Shown: positions 9,401 through 18,900 of the stretch, one piece after another
How the letters are laid out: every line of letters begins with the position of its first letter
How positions within the stretch are numbered: position 1 is the stretch's first letter
From: Oscillospiraceae bacterium
GTDB taxonomy: Bacteria; Bacillota; Clostridia; Saccharofermentanales; Saccharofermentanaceae
Length of the DNA stretch: 64,000 bases
Direction: 5' to 3'
NCBI GenBank assembly: GCA_902787975.1
Contig: CADAIP010000004.1
Coordinates: 124,001-188,000, forward strand
The notes under the pieces: model-generated
What the model was told of the DNA's origin: nothing
Seen by the model: only the letters and a program-made list of their open reading frames with translations
The model's database searches: none
Translations under genes and position numbers: made by a program

Positions 9401-9850
9401 TTATTCTTTGACGCTCTTATAAAAACTCACATGGGTCTCAAGTTCTTTGAAACCGTTCTTTTTATAGAACCTGTAAGAAGGCTTGTCATTGTCGGTCTGA
9501 AGGAATATGCCGGCAAGTCCCATCTGCTTTATCTCATTCTCGATAAGCTTCATAAATTTAGAGCCTATGCCCTGTCCCTGAAGTTCTGGAGATACGCAGA
9601 ATTCCTCGATATTGTAGTTAGTGCCCTCCCACCAGTGTCTGATCATGCCTAATGACATGGCGGCGAGTTTTCCGTCGATCAGAAGCCCGTAGTTAAGGCA
9701 GTTGTAGGAGCTTGATATCTCTTTTACGTACTCGTTCAGCTGGACCGGGTCGCTCCAGTCATCATTCCAGGGTTCACCCCTAAATGCAATCTTATATAGT
9801 TCGGCCATTTCAGGAAGTCTGTCAGGACCGAGTTTAATTAATTCTTCCAT
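9401..9850 (-). CDS. GNAT-family N-acetyltransferase
   Basis: Soluble acetyltransferase of 149 residues. The acetyl-CoA binding loop is visible as QGQGIGS (Q-x-x-G-x-G), after a beta-strand (IEEFCVSPE). The C-terminal motif B ends in YRFYKKNGFKE, typical of GNAT enzymes. The acceptor (amine, aminoglycoside, peptide N-terminus) cannot be deduced. It is 12 nt downstream of the hexapeptide acetyltransferase gene, so the two are probably co-transcribed. Confidence 0.85.
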   Translation of the reverse strand: MEELIKLGPDRLPEMAELYKIAFRGEPWNDDWSDPVQLNEYVKEISSSYNCLNYGLLIDGKLAAMSLGMIRHWWEGTNYNIEEFCVSPELQGQGIGSKFMKLIENEIKQMGLAGIFLQTDNDKPSYRFYKKNGFKELETHVSFYKSVKE

Positions 9851-9862
9851 GAATATCCTCTT

Positions 9863-10477
9863 TTATTTGTAATCGTCTACGTCAAATTTCCTGTCGCGGA
9901 AATAGTAGTCTCTGTCTTCTTCCGTGATCTCCCTCAACACTCGGCAGGGATTGCCTACTGCAATAACATTATCAGGAATGTCCTTGGTAACTATGCTTCC
10001 TGCACCGATAACAACATTGCTGCCGATCGTAACACCCGGGCATACCATTACATTACCGCCGATCCATACATTATCGCCTATCGTAATGTCGATTCCGTAT
10101 TCGTATCCCGAGTTCCTTGACTCGGGATGGACCGGATGCCCTGCCGTGCAGATCGATACGTTGGGACCGCACATGAAGTGATCACCAATACGGACTTTAC
10201 CTACATCAAGCACGATGAAATTGTAATTGGCAAAGAATTCACTTCCGACCTCGATGTTGTAACCGTAATCACAATGGAAGGGTGATTCAATATTGAGATA
10301 TCCTTCCTTTGTCTTGCCCAGTATCTCACGCAGGAGCTTTTCCCTCTCAGCTGTTTCATCCGGCGGAAGATTATTGTATTTGTAGAGTTGTTTCTTGCAC
10401 TCCATGCGATCTTCGCTTAAGCCGTCCATCCATGACTTATAAGGAAGATTAGCGAGCATTCTTTCTTTTTGGTCCAT
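9863..10477 (-). CDS. Maltose/galactoside O-acetyltransferase-like enzyme (hexapeptide repeat)
   Basis: Protein of 204 residues with the N-terminal Mac (maltose acetyltransferase) region (MLANLPYKSWMD) followed by left-handed beta-helix hexapeptide repeats. The catalytic His lies in ICTAGHPVH, and the C-terminal cap has the VIAVGNPCRVLRE motif. Family members (Maa, LacA) transfer acetyl from acetyl-CoA to the 6-OH of sugars or thiosugars, possibly to detoxify non-metabolised sugars. The gene lies 20 nt after the NHLM exporter gene, which may be read-through placement only. Confidence 0.85.
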   Translation of the reverse strand: MDQKERMLANLPYKSWMDGLSEDRMECKKQLYKYNNLPPDETAEREKLLREILGKTKEGYLNIESPFHCDYGYNIEVGSEFFANYNFIVLDVGKVRIGDHFMCGPNVSICTAGHPVHPESRNSGYEYGIDITIGDNVWIGGNVMVCPGVTIGSNVVIGAGSIVTKDIPDNVIAVGNPCRVLREITEEDRDYYFRDRKFDVDDYK

Positions 10478-10497
10478 TATGTTATCTCCTATATCTT

Positions 10498-12681
10498 TTA
10501 AGCATCTGTTCTCTGTCTCTTTACGAGCTCAGCGAAAAATCCGTCCTTTGCGATAAGCTCCTCATATGTGCCCTCTTCGGTTATCTGACCGCCTTCAAGC
10601 ACAAGGATCCTGTCGCAGTGTCTGATCGTACTCAGCCTGTGCGCGATCACGATCCTCGTACAGCCCATTGCATCCAGAGCTTCGGATACCTGTCTCTGTG
10701 TCCTATTGTCTAATGCACTCGTTGCTTCATCGAAGATCAGGAGCTTAGGTTCCGGTGCTATGGCACGCGCAATCATTATACGCTGTCTCTGGCCTCCTGA
10801 GATGCCTCCCTGACCTTCCGAGATCATCGTATTCATTCCCATCGGCATTGCCCTGATATCGTCTGCTATGCCTGCTTTCTCTGCGGCTTTCCATGCATCA
10901 TCTAATGTTAACTGGGGTGCGCTGATCACGATGTTGGAATAAATGTCTCCCTGGAAAAGACCTGCATCCTGCATGACCGTTCCAATCTTCTGTCTTAAAG
11001 AAGGGAGATCAAGGCCTGTTATATCCTTACCATCGTAATAGACAGCGCCTTTCCCGGCCTTTTCGAATCCGAGAAGAAGTCTTACAAGTGTTGACTTGCC
11101 GCATCCCGTACTTCCGACTATCGCAACATATTCACCGGGCTTGATCTTCAGCGAGATATCATTGATCACATAAGGCGTATCTTCGGAATATCTGAATGAT
11201 ATATGGTTAAGTTCGATGCTGCCGGTGATCTTTGTTACTATCTCCTTATCCAGACTTGTCTCAGGTTCAGTCTTAAGGAAAGGCTCTGCCATCTCAAGTA
11301 TCGGCTGGATCTGCGCTACGGAAAGAGCAATGCCCGACACTGACATAAACGCACCCATCAGCATTCCGTATGATGCGGTAAACGCATAGTAAGACGAAGG
11401 ATCAACGTTACTTTGCATAGCCATGTAGTACAAAACAATATTGCCCGCAAGACTTATTGCAGTTGCGATTACGCCGTTGATCTTAATAAACATCGGCGGA
11501 TTATAAGTCAGTTCAGCACCTGCGGAATATACATCCATCCACTTTGCAAAGACTCTCTTCTCTGAACCCGAGAGCCTTATCTTCTGTACGCCGGTGATAA
11601 GGCCGTAGCTTAATCCGGCTTCCTTTGCAGAGCATTCCATCTGCTTTCTTTGGATCTTGATCTGCGTGAGAGTAGATACGATCGAGAATGCAACAGTAAC
11701 TATTACGATCACCAGCGATGGAATTACGAGCGCAGGCGTGAAATTGAAGATCTGTCCGATGTAAACGAGTGACGTGACCGATGTCAGACCGGTATTGAGG
11801 ATCATTCCCATCATCAGCGAGCAGAGGCTGTTTACCGATGACGAACGGCTCTGTAATTCACCCGGGCTGTACTTCCTGAAAAAGTTTGCCGGCAACGTCA
11901 TGAGACGCATCATCATGGAAGCCTGTACGCCAAGCGATGTCTTTACGCTAAGTCTTGATTGTATAAGCGATTTAATGCTGCCGAAAAGCTGCGAAGAGAA
12001 AGCTATGCAGATCGTTGCAATCGCTACCGGCAACAAAACGTTCTGCCTTCCCGATTCCAATACGGGACCTGTCAGTAATCTTGTGATCCTGGGCATCAGC
12101 AAGCCTATGAGTGATACCACGGCCGTCGCCGCAACGATAAGGACAATGTCACTTATGTTTATGCAGTTCTTCATGTAGATGAGAAGGTCAGGTATATTAA
12201 GCTTCTTCTGAGGAAGCGGCCGGTAAAAACAGATTGCTTCCTTGTCAAAGATAGCAGAAGTCCTGCGGTTTAACTTCATGATCTTCCCTGTAACCGGATC
12301 CTTGAATCTGTATCCGATAAGGTGATCGGGCAAAAGCGCAACCGGGATATTCCCTTCTTTGGTGAATGCCAGAACAGGTCCGAAAGCATCCTTATACCAG
12401 CCCTCTTCGAGCTCTATGGTCCTGCTCATGAGACCATATGGTCTTAAGCAGTATTTCAGCTGTTCAGACGGCTTTTCGATGCTCTCCGGAACATCTACGG
12501 GCTTATAGTGATAGTACTTTAATATCTCGTCAATGGCGTTCTTGGTGATGATCCTCTCATCACTTAATTTCTCAGCGGATTTGCGGCCCATGACGATACC
12601 CGCGATCTTTACGAACGAGTCTTCGAGGAGCTGCTGCTCGGCATTGCGCCTTTCTTCAATCTGGTTTTCGAAGTGTCCCAC
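10498..12681 (-). CDS. NHLP-type exporter, ATPase/permease without peptidase (NHLM)
   Basis: Fused ABC exporter of 727 residues. An N-terminal domain (about 1-160) without protease residues precedes a six-helix membrane domain (about 165-440) and a nucleotide-binding domain with Walker A GSTGCGKST, signature ISGGQRQRIM and Walker B LLIFDEATSALD. This architecture beside a C39-peptidase ABC protein and an HlyD-like protein matches the NHLP leader-peptide export system described for Nif11- and nitrile-hydratase-like precursors. It begins 13 nt after the peptidase-type gene. No leader-bearing precursor is encoded nearby. Confidence 0.85.
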   Translation of the reverse strand: MGHFENQIEERRNAEQQLLEDSFVKIAGIVMGRKSAEKLSDERIITKNAIDEILKYYHYKPVDVPESIEKPSEQLKYCLRPYGLMSRTIELEEGWYKDAFGPVLAFTKEGNIPVALLPDHLIGYRFKDPVTGKIMKLNRRTSAIFDKEAICFYRPLPQKKLNIPDLLIYMKNCINISDIVLIVAATAVVSLIGLLMPRITRLLTGPVLESGRQNVLLPVAIATICIAFSSQLFGSIKSLIQSRLSVKTSLGVQASMMMRLMTLPANFFRKYSPGELQSRSSSVNSLCSLMMGMILNTGLTSVTSLVYIGQIFNFTPALVIPSLVIVIVTVAFSIVSTLTQIKIQRKQMECSAKEAGLSYGLITGVQKIRLSGSEKRVFAKWMDVYSAGAELTYNPPMFIKINGVIATAISLAGNIVLYYMAMQSNVDPSSYYAFTASYGMLMGAFMSVSGIALSVAQIQPILEMAEPFLKTEPETSLDKEIVTKITGSIELNHISFRYSEDTPYVINDISLKIKPGEYVAIVGSTGCGKSTLVRLLLGFEKAGKGAVYYDGKDITGLDLPSLRQKIGTVMQDAGLFQGDIYSNIVISAPQLTLDDAWKAAEKAGIADDIRAMPMGMNTMISEGQGGISGGQRQRIMIARAIAPEPKLLIFDEATSALDNRTQRQVSEALDAMGCTRIVIAHRLSTIRHCDRILVLEGGQITEEGTYEELIAKDGFFAELVKRQRTDA

Positions 12682-12694
12682 TTATTCCGGCTCC

Positions 12695-14869
12695 TTATTC
12701 GTTTGATACAAGGTCGGCATATATTCCGCCACCGGCCATAAGTTCTTCGTGTGTGCCGCGCTCGGCAATCACGCCGTGGTCAAGCACGATTATCTCATCG
12801 CAGTCCCTTACCGTGGAAAGACGGTGTGCAATTACTATGCATGTGATTCCGCGTTCGTGGATGCTGTTGATAACGTCATACTCTGTCTTTGCGTCCAGAG
12901 CACTTGTCGCTTCATCAAGAATGATTATCGAAGGATCCTGGGCAAGGACACGCGCTATCTCCATACGCTGGCGCTGCCCGCCTGAGAGGTTCTTGCCGCC
13001 GCTTACGAGCTTGTGCTGATAACCACCGGGCATCTTAATGATATCGTCATGAAGACTTGCGTCTCTTGCAGCAAGGATCATCTCAAAATCCTGAATGGAC
13101 GTATCCCACATCTTGATGTTGTTTGCTATCGTGTCCTCGAAAAGAATGATGTCCTGATCGACGACTGCGATTGAACCCGTAATTACTTCCCTGGGGTATT
13201 CTTCCCTTTTGTGACCGTCAAAGAAGATCTCTCCGCTCCACGGCTGATAAAGACCAGAGATAAGTTTGGACATTGTTGATTTGCCGCTTCCGGATGAACC
13301 TACTATAGCAACACGGTCGCCAGTCTTCAGCTTCATCGAGAAATTCTCTATAACAGGTTTTTCGAGACGCGAATAACCGAAAGTTAAGTTGTTTATCTCA
13401 ATATTTCCACGAAGTTTCTCAAGCTTTGTGATCGTCGGATCAACAGTTATGGCAGGATCATCAGGATATTCCATAACGTCTTCCACACGTTCCATCTGCG
13501 TACGCATTTCCTGGATGGACTGGCCTGCCGAGATAAGTGTCATCGCAGGTGACATGAAAGCACCTAAGAATCCCTGGAACATCAGCACGGAACCGAGCGT
13601 GAAGGTACCGTTCATCGTAAGATAAACGCCTGTGATAAGAACGGCATAATTAGCAACCGTTGATAAGAACGTCGGAATAACTCCGAGGAAGCTCTGGTCT
13701 TTTGCAGCCTTAACTTCCTGTGCATTTACCGAAGCCTGGTATCCTGCCCACTTCTGGAAGAATCCGCTCTCCGCGCCGCTTGCTTTTATAGTCTCGATCA
13801 TCTGGATACCGCTTGCCGTTGTAGATGAGAGCTTTGAGGCATCCCTTAACTGGACACGGGTGATATTAATGCGGCGGTTTGAGATGATTCGCGCCATGAT
13901 GATATTCACTATAAGTGTCGCAAAACCGATCAGGGTAAGAAGCGGACTCTGCTTGATCATCAGCACAAGATAAAAGATCATCATCGCAGTATTTAGCATA
14001 AGAGGTGCAAAAATGTTTACCAGCGTCCCTGCTATCGAAGCATTCATTGCCGCACGCGACTGTATGTCACCTGCTAGTCTCTGAGAGAAAAACTCCATAG
14101 GAAGATGAAGGACTTTCCACATGTAAGTAGTATTGCCGATTACGGACATTTTTCCGTTGATCCTGAGCGAATAGATAGTCTGCGCCCACGAGACCGTCAG
14201 TTCGATTACCGCAAGTGCGATCAGAAAGATAATGAACGGATAGAGCCAGTCTTTGTTAAGACCTGTCAGGAGGCGGTCGATAAAGATCCTGGATGTGACT
14301 GAATCAGCAATGCCGAACAGATAAGATATCGCAGTCGTAAGCATTACGAAAACGATTGCCGCGCCTGCACCTGCAAGTCTTTTGGAAGCAAACTCCAATG
14401 TGCTCTTACGCTTGCCGCCGGGCACGAAATCCTTGGAAGGGACCGGAGTCAATACAACACCGGTGAACGATTTATCAAACTCATCCCAGGATATCTTCAC
14501 GGTACCTCTGGCAGGATCATTGATGTAGACATGCTTGCCCTTAAAGCCGTTGAGAACAACGAAGTGATTCATGTTCCAATGAATGATGCAAGGGAACGTC
14601 CCCTCCGCTTTCAATGACTCGGGACTCATGCGGAAGGCATTTACTTCAAAACCGTAATGCTCTGCTGCCAGATAAATGTTTTTAGCTTTTGAACCGTCGC
14701 GTGAAACACCGCAGTCAAGACGCACCTGCTCTAAAGGTACCCATTTGCCGTAATATGCCATTACCATGGCAAGAGATGCCGCACCGCATTCGAGCGCTTC
14801 CAGCTGCATTACAACCGGAACCTTCGCAACACCTTTTTTGACAGGCTTTCTTGAACGTGCTGCGGCCAT
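12695..14869 (-). CDS. NHLP-type peptidase/permease/ATPase exporter (NHPM, C39)
   Basis: Tri-domain protein of 724 residues. Residues of about 15-150 are a C39 peptidase with the Cys28 nucleophile in ALECGAASL, His102 in NMNHFVVL and Asp118 in INDPARG, so the protease looks intact. Membrane helices (about 165-450) follow, then a nucleotide-binding domain with Walker A GSSGSGKST, signature LSGGQRQRME and Walker B IIILDEATSALD. It should cleave a double-Gly-type leader while exporting the core peptide. It starts 5 nt after the HlyD-like gene and is followed by its partner ABC protein. Confidence 0.9.
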   Translation of the reverse strand: MAAARSRKPVKKGVAKVPVVMQLEALECGAASLAMVMAYYGKWVPLEQVRLDCGVSRDGSKAKNIYLAAEHYGFEVNAFRMSPESLKAEGTFPCIIHWNMNHFVVLNGFKGKHVYINDPARGTVKISWDEFDKSFTGVVLTPVPSKDFVPGGKRKSTLEFASKRLAGAGAAIVFVMLTTAISYLFGIADSVTSRIFIDRLLTGLNKDWLYPFIIFLIALAVIELTVSWAQTIYSLRINGKMSVIGNTTYMWKVLHLPMEFFSQRLAGDIQSRAAMNASIAGTLVNIFAPLMLNTAMMIFYLVLMIKQSPLLTLIGFATLIVNIIMARIISNRRINITRVQLRDASKLSSTTASGIQMIETIKASGAESGFFQKWAGYQASVNAQEVKAAKDQSFLGVIPTFLSTVANYAVLITGVYLTMNGTFTLGSVLMFQGFLGAFMSPAMTLISAGQSIQEMRTQMERVEDVMEYPDDPAITVDPTITKLEKLRGNIEINNLTFGYSRLEKPVIENFSMKLKTGDRVAIVGSSGSGKSTMSKLISGLYQPWSGEIFFDGHKREEYPREVITGSIAVVDQDIILFEDTIANNIKMWDTSIQDFEMILAARDASLHDDIIKMPGGYQHKLVSGGKNLSGGQRQRMEIARVLAQDPSIIILDEATSALDAKTEYDVINSIHERGITCIVIAHRLSTVRDCDEIIVLDHGVIAERGTHEELMAGGGIYADLVSNE

Positions 14870-14874
14870 GGATG

Positions 14875-15303
14875 TTACCTGCTTTCAAGTAGGAAATCGA
14901 TTGGTCTTATCTGTTCAACAACGGCTGTGCCTTCATATGTACCGTCAGGAAGTGATACTTCGGCTATTCCGTAGATCCTTCCGTAATCATCACTGTCTGT
15001 AGATGCAATAACACAATTCTCAGTAGAGATCTGTACAGGCATGCCTGCAGCAAGTGTTTTCGCGCCGTCTGCAACGATAACTGCCGTATGATCAGCGACT
15101 ATTACTTTTACGTCTGCTTTTGTCTCCAGCGTTCCGATGGTTGCCCAGATAAACAATCCGCCGAGCAAAATAATGACCGCACCAAGCACAGCCCAGATCC
15201 CCGGGTTTGTTACTCGGAGATAGTCCGTAAGCTTTTCAGGTGAAGAGATGCGCTCTAAGGTCTTCTCGCGGAATAAATTCTGTTGGGTTTTCGCCTCTTC
15301 CAA
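14875..15303 (-). CDS. Short HlyD-like NHLP secretion protein
   Basis: Protein of 142 residues: a basic cytoplasmic N-terminus (about 1-33), one membrane helix (about 35-56) and a beta-rich domain. The SSPEKLTDYLRVTNP start is typical of the membrane-fusion partner in NHLP loci. It is much shorter than classical HlyD adaptors and lacks a long coiled-coil hairpin, in keeping with a Gram-positive envelope. It directly precedes the two ABC proteins with which it should assemble. Confidence 0.75.
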   Translation of the reverse strand: MEEAKTQQNLFREKTLERISSPEKLTDYLRVTNPGIWAVLGAVIILLGGLFIWATIGTLETKADVKVIVADHTAVIVADGAKTLAAGMPVQISTENCVIASTDSDDYGRIYGIAEVSLPDGTYEGTAVVEQIRPIDFLLESR

Positions 15304-15320
15304 GATCAGCCTCCGTTAAT

Positions 15321-15890
15321 TCAGTGCTTCATTACCTTCTCTGTGTTCGCATCAAGTTCGGAAAGCACCTTGATTATGAAATCCTTAGACTGGTCACCGC
15401 CTTCAAATATCCATCTGGAAAGGACTGCGATACACCCCTGTGCACGGTAAGATGTCTGATACGAAAGCTTGATGTCCTTGATGGTCGTTCCGATCTTCTC
15501 TGACTCGATCTTCTGAAGGAGGCCTTCAAGGATCTTCTCAAACTTTACTCTTAATTCTCCGGGAGCCTTCTCACTGAATACCATCTTGAACATGAGACGG
15601 TTCTTGTCGACATAATCAACAAGCTTTTTGAAGAAATCTTCGGTTCTTAATTCCTGGAGCTTTAAAACGAGCATACCCCACTCGATAAGGATATCCTGCT
15701 CGAGCTTGTCGTAGAGATCGTATACATCGAGATAATGCTTATAAAATGTTGCGCGGTTGATGTCTGCCTTATCGGAGATCTCCTGGACAGTTACCTTGTT
15801 CAGTTCCTTTTCGGTAAGAAATCCCATAAGAGCATCGCAAATAGCTTTTCTGGTCTTAAGTGTTCTTCTGTCGGTCTTCTTCTCTTCCAT
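15321..15890 (-). CDS. TetR/AcrR-family transcriptional regulator
   Basis: Regulator of about 189 residues. The N-terminal helix-turn-helix (TVQEISDKADINRATFYKHY) is canonical for TetR; the C-terminal domain is divergent and alpha-helical. The ATG at 15890 is chosen because an AAGGAG ribosome site lies 9 nt upstream; the in-frame TTG at 15908 would put that site inside the coding region. It stands 17 nt before the NHLP secretion genes and is probably their local repressor. An inverted repeat that could be its operator lies 31-60 nt upstream of the start. Confidence 0.9.
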   Translation of the reverse strand: MEEKKTDRRTLKTRKAICDALMGFLTEKELNKVTVQEISDKADINRATFYKHYLDVYDLYDKLEQDILIEWGMLVLKLQELRTEDFFKKLVDYVDKNRLMFKMVFSEKAPGELRVKFEKILEGLLQKIESEKIGTTIKDIKLSYQTSYRAQGCIAVLSRWIFEGGDQSKDFIIKVLSELDANTEKVMKH

Positions 15891-15920
15891 CGACAAAAAC
15901 TCCTTCAATTTCTAAAACGA

Positions 15921-15950
15921 TAAAGTTATATTGATAATTTTATCACTTTA
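15921..15950. promoter_or_regulatory. Inverted repeat, candidate TetR operator
   Basis: Outer arms TAAAGTTATA (15921-15930) and TATCACTTTA (15941-15950) match at 9 of 10 positions. An inner perfect palindrome, TGATAA-TT-TTATCA, lies at 15932-15945. The element sits 31 nt upstream of the TetR start in an AT-rich stretch where the promoter should be, as expected for an autoregulatory site. Confidence 0.5.
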
Positions 15951-15997
15951 GACTGAAGGAATTCTTACGTAAAAGAAAATAATTGTTAAGAAAAATG

Positions 15998-18900
15998 TTA
16001 TGTCTCTTCGATGTAACCCTGTCTCGGGACAAGACGGAGCTCGAATGTCTCGCGGTATCTTACGTCCTTCTTAACAGGCTGGGTAGTGATGTTATCCCTC
16101 GTTCTCTCGATTTCCTTCGAAGCGAAGTCGCAGAAGAACTCGCAGAAATCATTATTCATAAGCTGCTCTTCATGCAGGAATTCATTCATCTGCTCAGGTG
16201 TATAGGGAAGAACGGTGAAATCAAACTTCGGATTATGTCCGATCCTTCTGATCTCAACTGAATCACCGTCTCCATTCGTGATCTTAACGATCTGCGTATC
16301 CGTATGTGAAGAGTTCTCGGCAGGTCTTGCATAAGGGTGATAGATCTTGCCTGCGCCTGCAGAATATACTCCGAGTCTTGCCGCATTCTTACGGTCGACA
16401 TAAGATTCACCCGGACCTCTTCCGTACCAGGAACAAACGCAGTCATCTCTTACGATCGGGAATCTGATTCCGTATCTGACCATGTCATACTTCGGCTTGA
16501 AATCAAGAGTGACTCTTAAGATATCTGCCTGCGGGACTTCATAGAAAAGGATGACCTCACCGTGCATGGCAAAAGACTTGTATCTTGAGATCATAGTGAA
16601 CTCACCGTCTCTGCTGCTGTATTCGGATCCGATATATTTGATCGACTCCTGAATATGCTCATAGTCGCTCTCTTTCGAGAAGACAGTTCTTGCAAGGATA
16701 AAGCTTCTGTCCGTTCTATCGATGTTCGACGGGCAACGGTAGAAACTCGGTGCAAGAGGTCCCTTAAGGAAGTTGTATCCTGCGATCTCAAGGCTCTCAA
16801 GGCTGCCGGGATCTCTTGAGAAACCGAACCTTAAGCTGCCCTTACCTACGAACAGTGAATGAGGTATCGTGCTTACTGTATTATGCGTGATAACGTCGGT
16901 GATCATCTCTTCAACAGGAGCATCACCTGCTGCATACATTTCATTTATGTTTGCGAGCCGGGCGTTGTCATTCATACGCTCTACCCTGCCGCTGTCTTCT
17001 TCGGTAAGAAGTGACTGGTCTTCGATTATCTCAGGAAGGTCGCTGTCGTAACCTGTATCAAGACCCGGAACAGCTGCTGCGCCTGGCTTTCCCGAACCAA
17101 GCTGTCTGGATTCATCGACTACGGGCTTCTGACCTGAGCCGAGTCCTGATGCTTGTTCTGAAACAGGGCCTACAGGGCTTGCGATGTTGTCCGTAAGGAC
17201 GTCCTGATAGAAAGCTACCTCATAGCCTGCCTTGGCATAATAAGTATCTTTGTGAAGCTTTAACGTGATATCGAAAACGAGCTCCTTTGAAAGAGCGTTC
17301 ATATACATCTCGATAAATTCAGCCTTGCCCTGTGCCCAGCCGGGAGTGGTAAAGACTTCTGTGGAGAACGGGAATCTGAGGGTTCTTGAGCCGAACGGTT
17401 CGATCTCAGGGATCAAGCCTCTTCCCGACATGATCGTTCTTCCGCCAAGGAGTATCTTCCACTCAAGGTCAAGCTCTTCCGTATAACCGAACTGGTTTGA
17501 GTTACGCATCGTAAGGTTTGCCGGATCTCCCGCAGATGCGAAGATGGCAATAGTCTGGCACTGCTTCTTGATATCAAGGTAGATCGGATGCGGATTACGC
17601 TCTGCATCTACGATACCCTGACCGATACAGGAATTCTCTTTCTGCTTTCCGCCGACGAGATCTGCGTGATGGATCCACTTATACATCGTGTCATCATCAG
17701 TAAATCTGGTTCTTCCGGGAATGGTCTCGAAAAGATTTCTTCCTGTTCTGTTAAGCGAGAAGATCTTCTTTCTGTCGAGGCAGAGGTCTTCCCAGGGTCC
17801 GAATACGGCGCCTGCATCAGAAGGCATCGGTCTCATGTCAGAGATCTTGCCCTGAGGTCTGGACTTCTTGCCCTTTGCATCAGCAGTCCTGATGACTTCG
17901 CAGTACCAAGGTCTTGTATCGTCTATCAGCTGGCACTCGTGCTTTACGCGCTGTGCAGTCTCTGAATCGAAGTTATATTTCTGGAATCCCCACATTACTA
18001 CTGACGGGTGATTCATGCATGCTTCAACGTAATCTCTCATGTAGAAGTCTGCTGAAGTTGCAATGACATACATGCCGTACTGGTCGCAAAGATTTAAGAA
18101 CTCATCTGACAGAGGCATACCGTCAGCGATAACTCCGTTGATGCCTGCACGCTTCATGAGGATGATGTCCTGACGCATACGGTCCTGAGGGATAGCGATA
18201 CCTGACTGGGGATCGAACTCGTAGTACTTTACGAGCATCAGGTTGACTCTTCTGTCATTTACATTGAGCTTGTCCTGAACGATCTCAGTCGTTCTGAATC
18301 CAAATCTCTTTTTCTTTGTGCAGATGACTTTGCCTTCGGAATCCATGATCTCGAAGAAAATATCATACTGGACGGGGGTGCAGTCAGACCACTGTGCGAC
18401 ATTAAGTGCCACAAAGTCCGTGCTTGCACGTGTCTCCTTAAGCGCGTCTACAACGCCTACGACAGGCTTGCTCTGACCCTTGATGTTTACAAAGGGGAGC
18501 TTGTACGGATCGTACTGAGCCCTTGCCTCAAGAAGAGATATCCTGACGGAATAAGGGATCATGTAATTTGTGTGGTTGCGCATTGCAAAATCGACTTTGA
18601 TCATGAAGTCACCGTGAGGTACACGTGATACGGTCTCACGTACTGCAAGTGCATCCATTTTCGCTACTTCGGAAATATAAGCCGAAGGAACATATTCAAG
18701 TTTGATGTGAAGATTCGACAGTTCGAGCAATGAATCTTCAACGATCATGATGGGTCTGAAGATTCCGGAAAAACCGAAGTTCATCATATCAAGAATGATG
18801 TGACCTGAATCATCTCTGTCATAACGGTTAACAATTATCGTTATCTGGTTAACTCCGGCTTTTACAAGACCTGAGATAAGAAGTCTCTTTCTCGTGAAGA

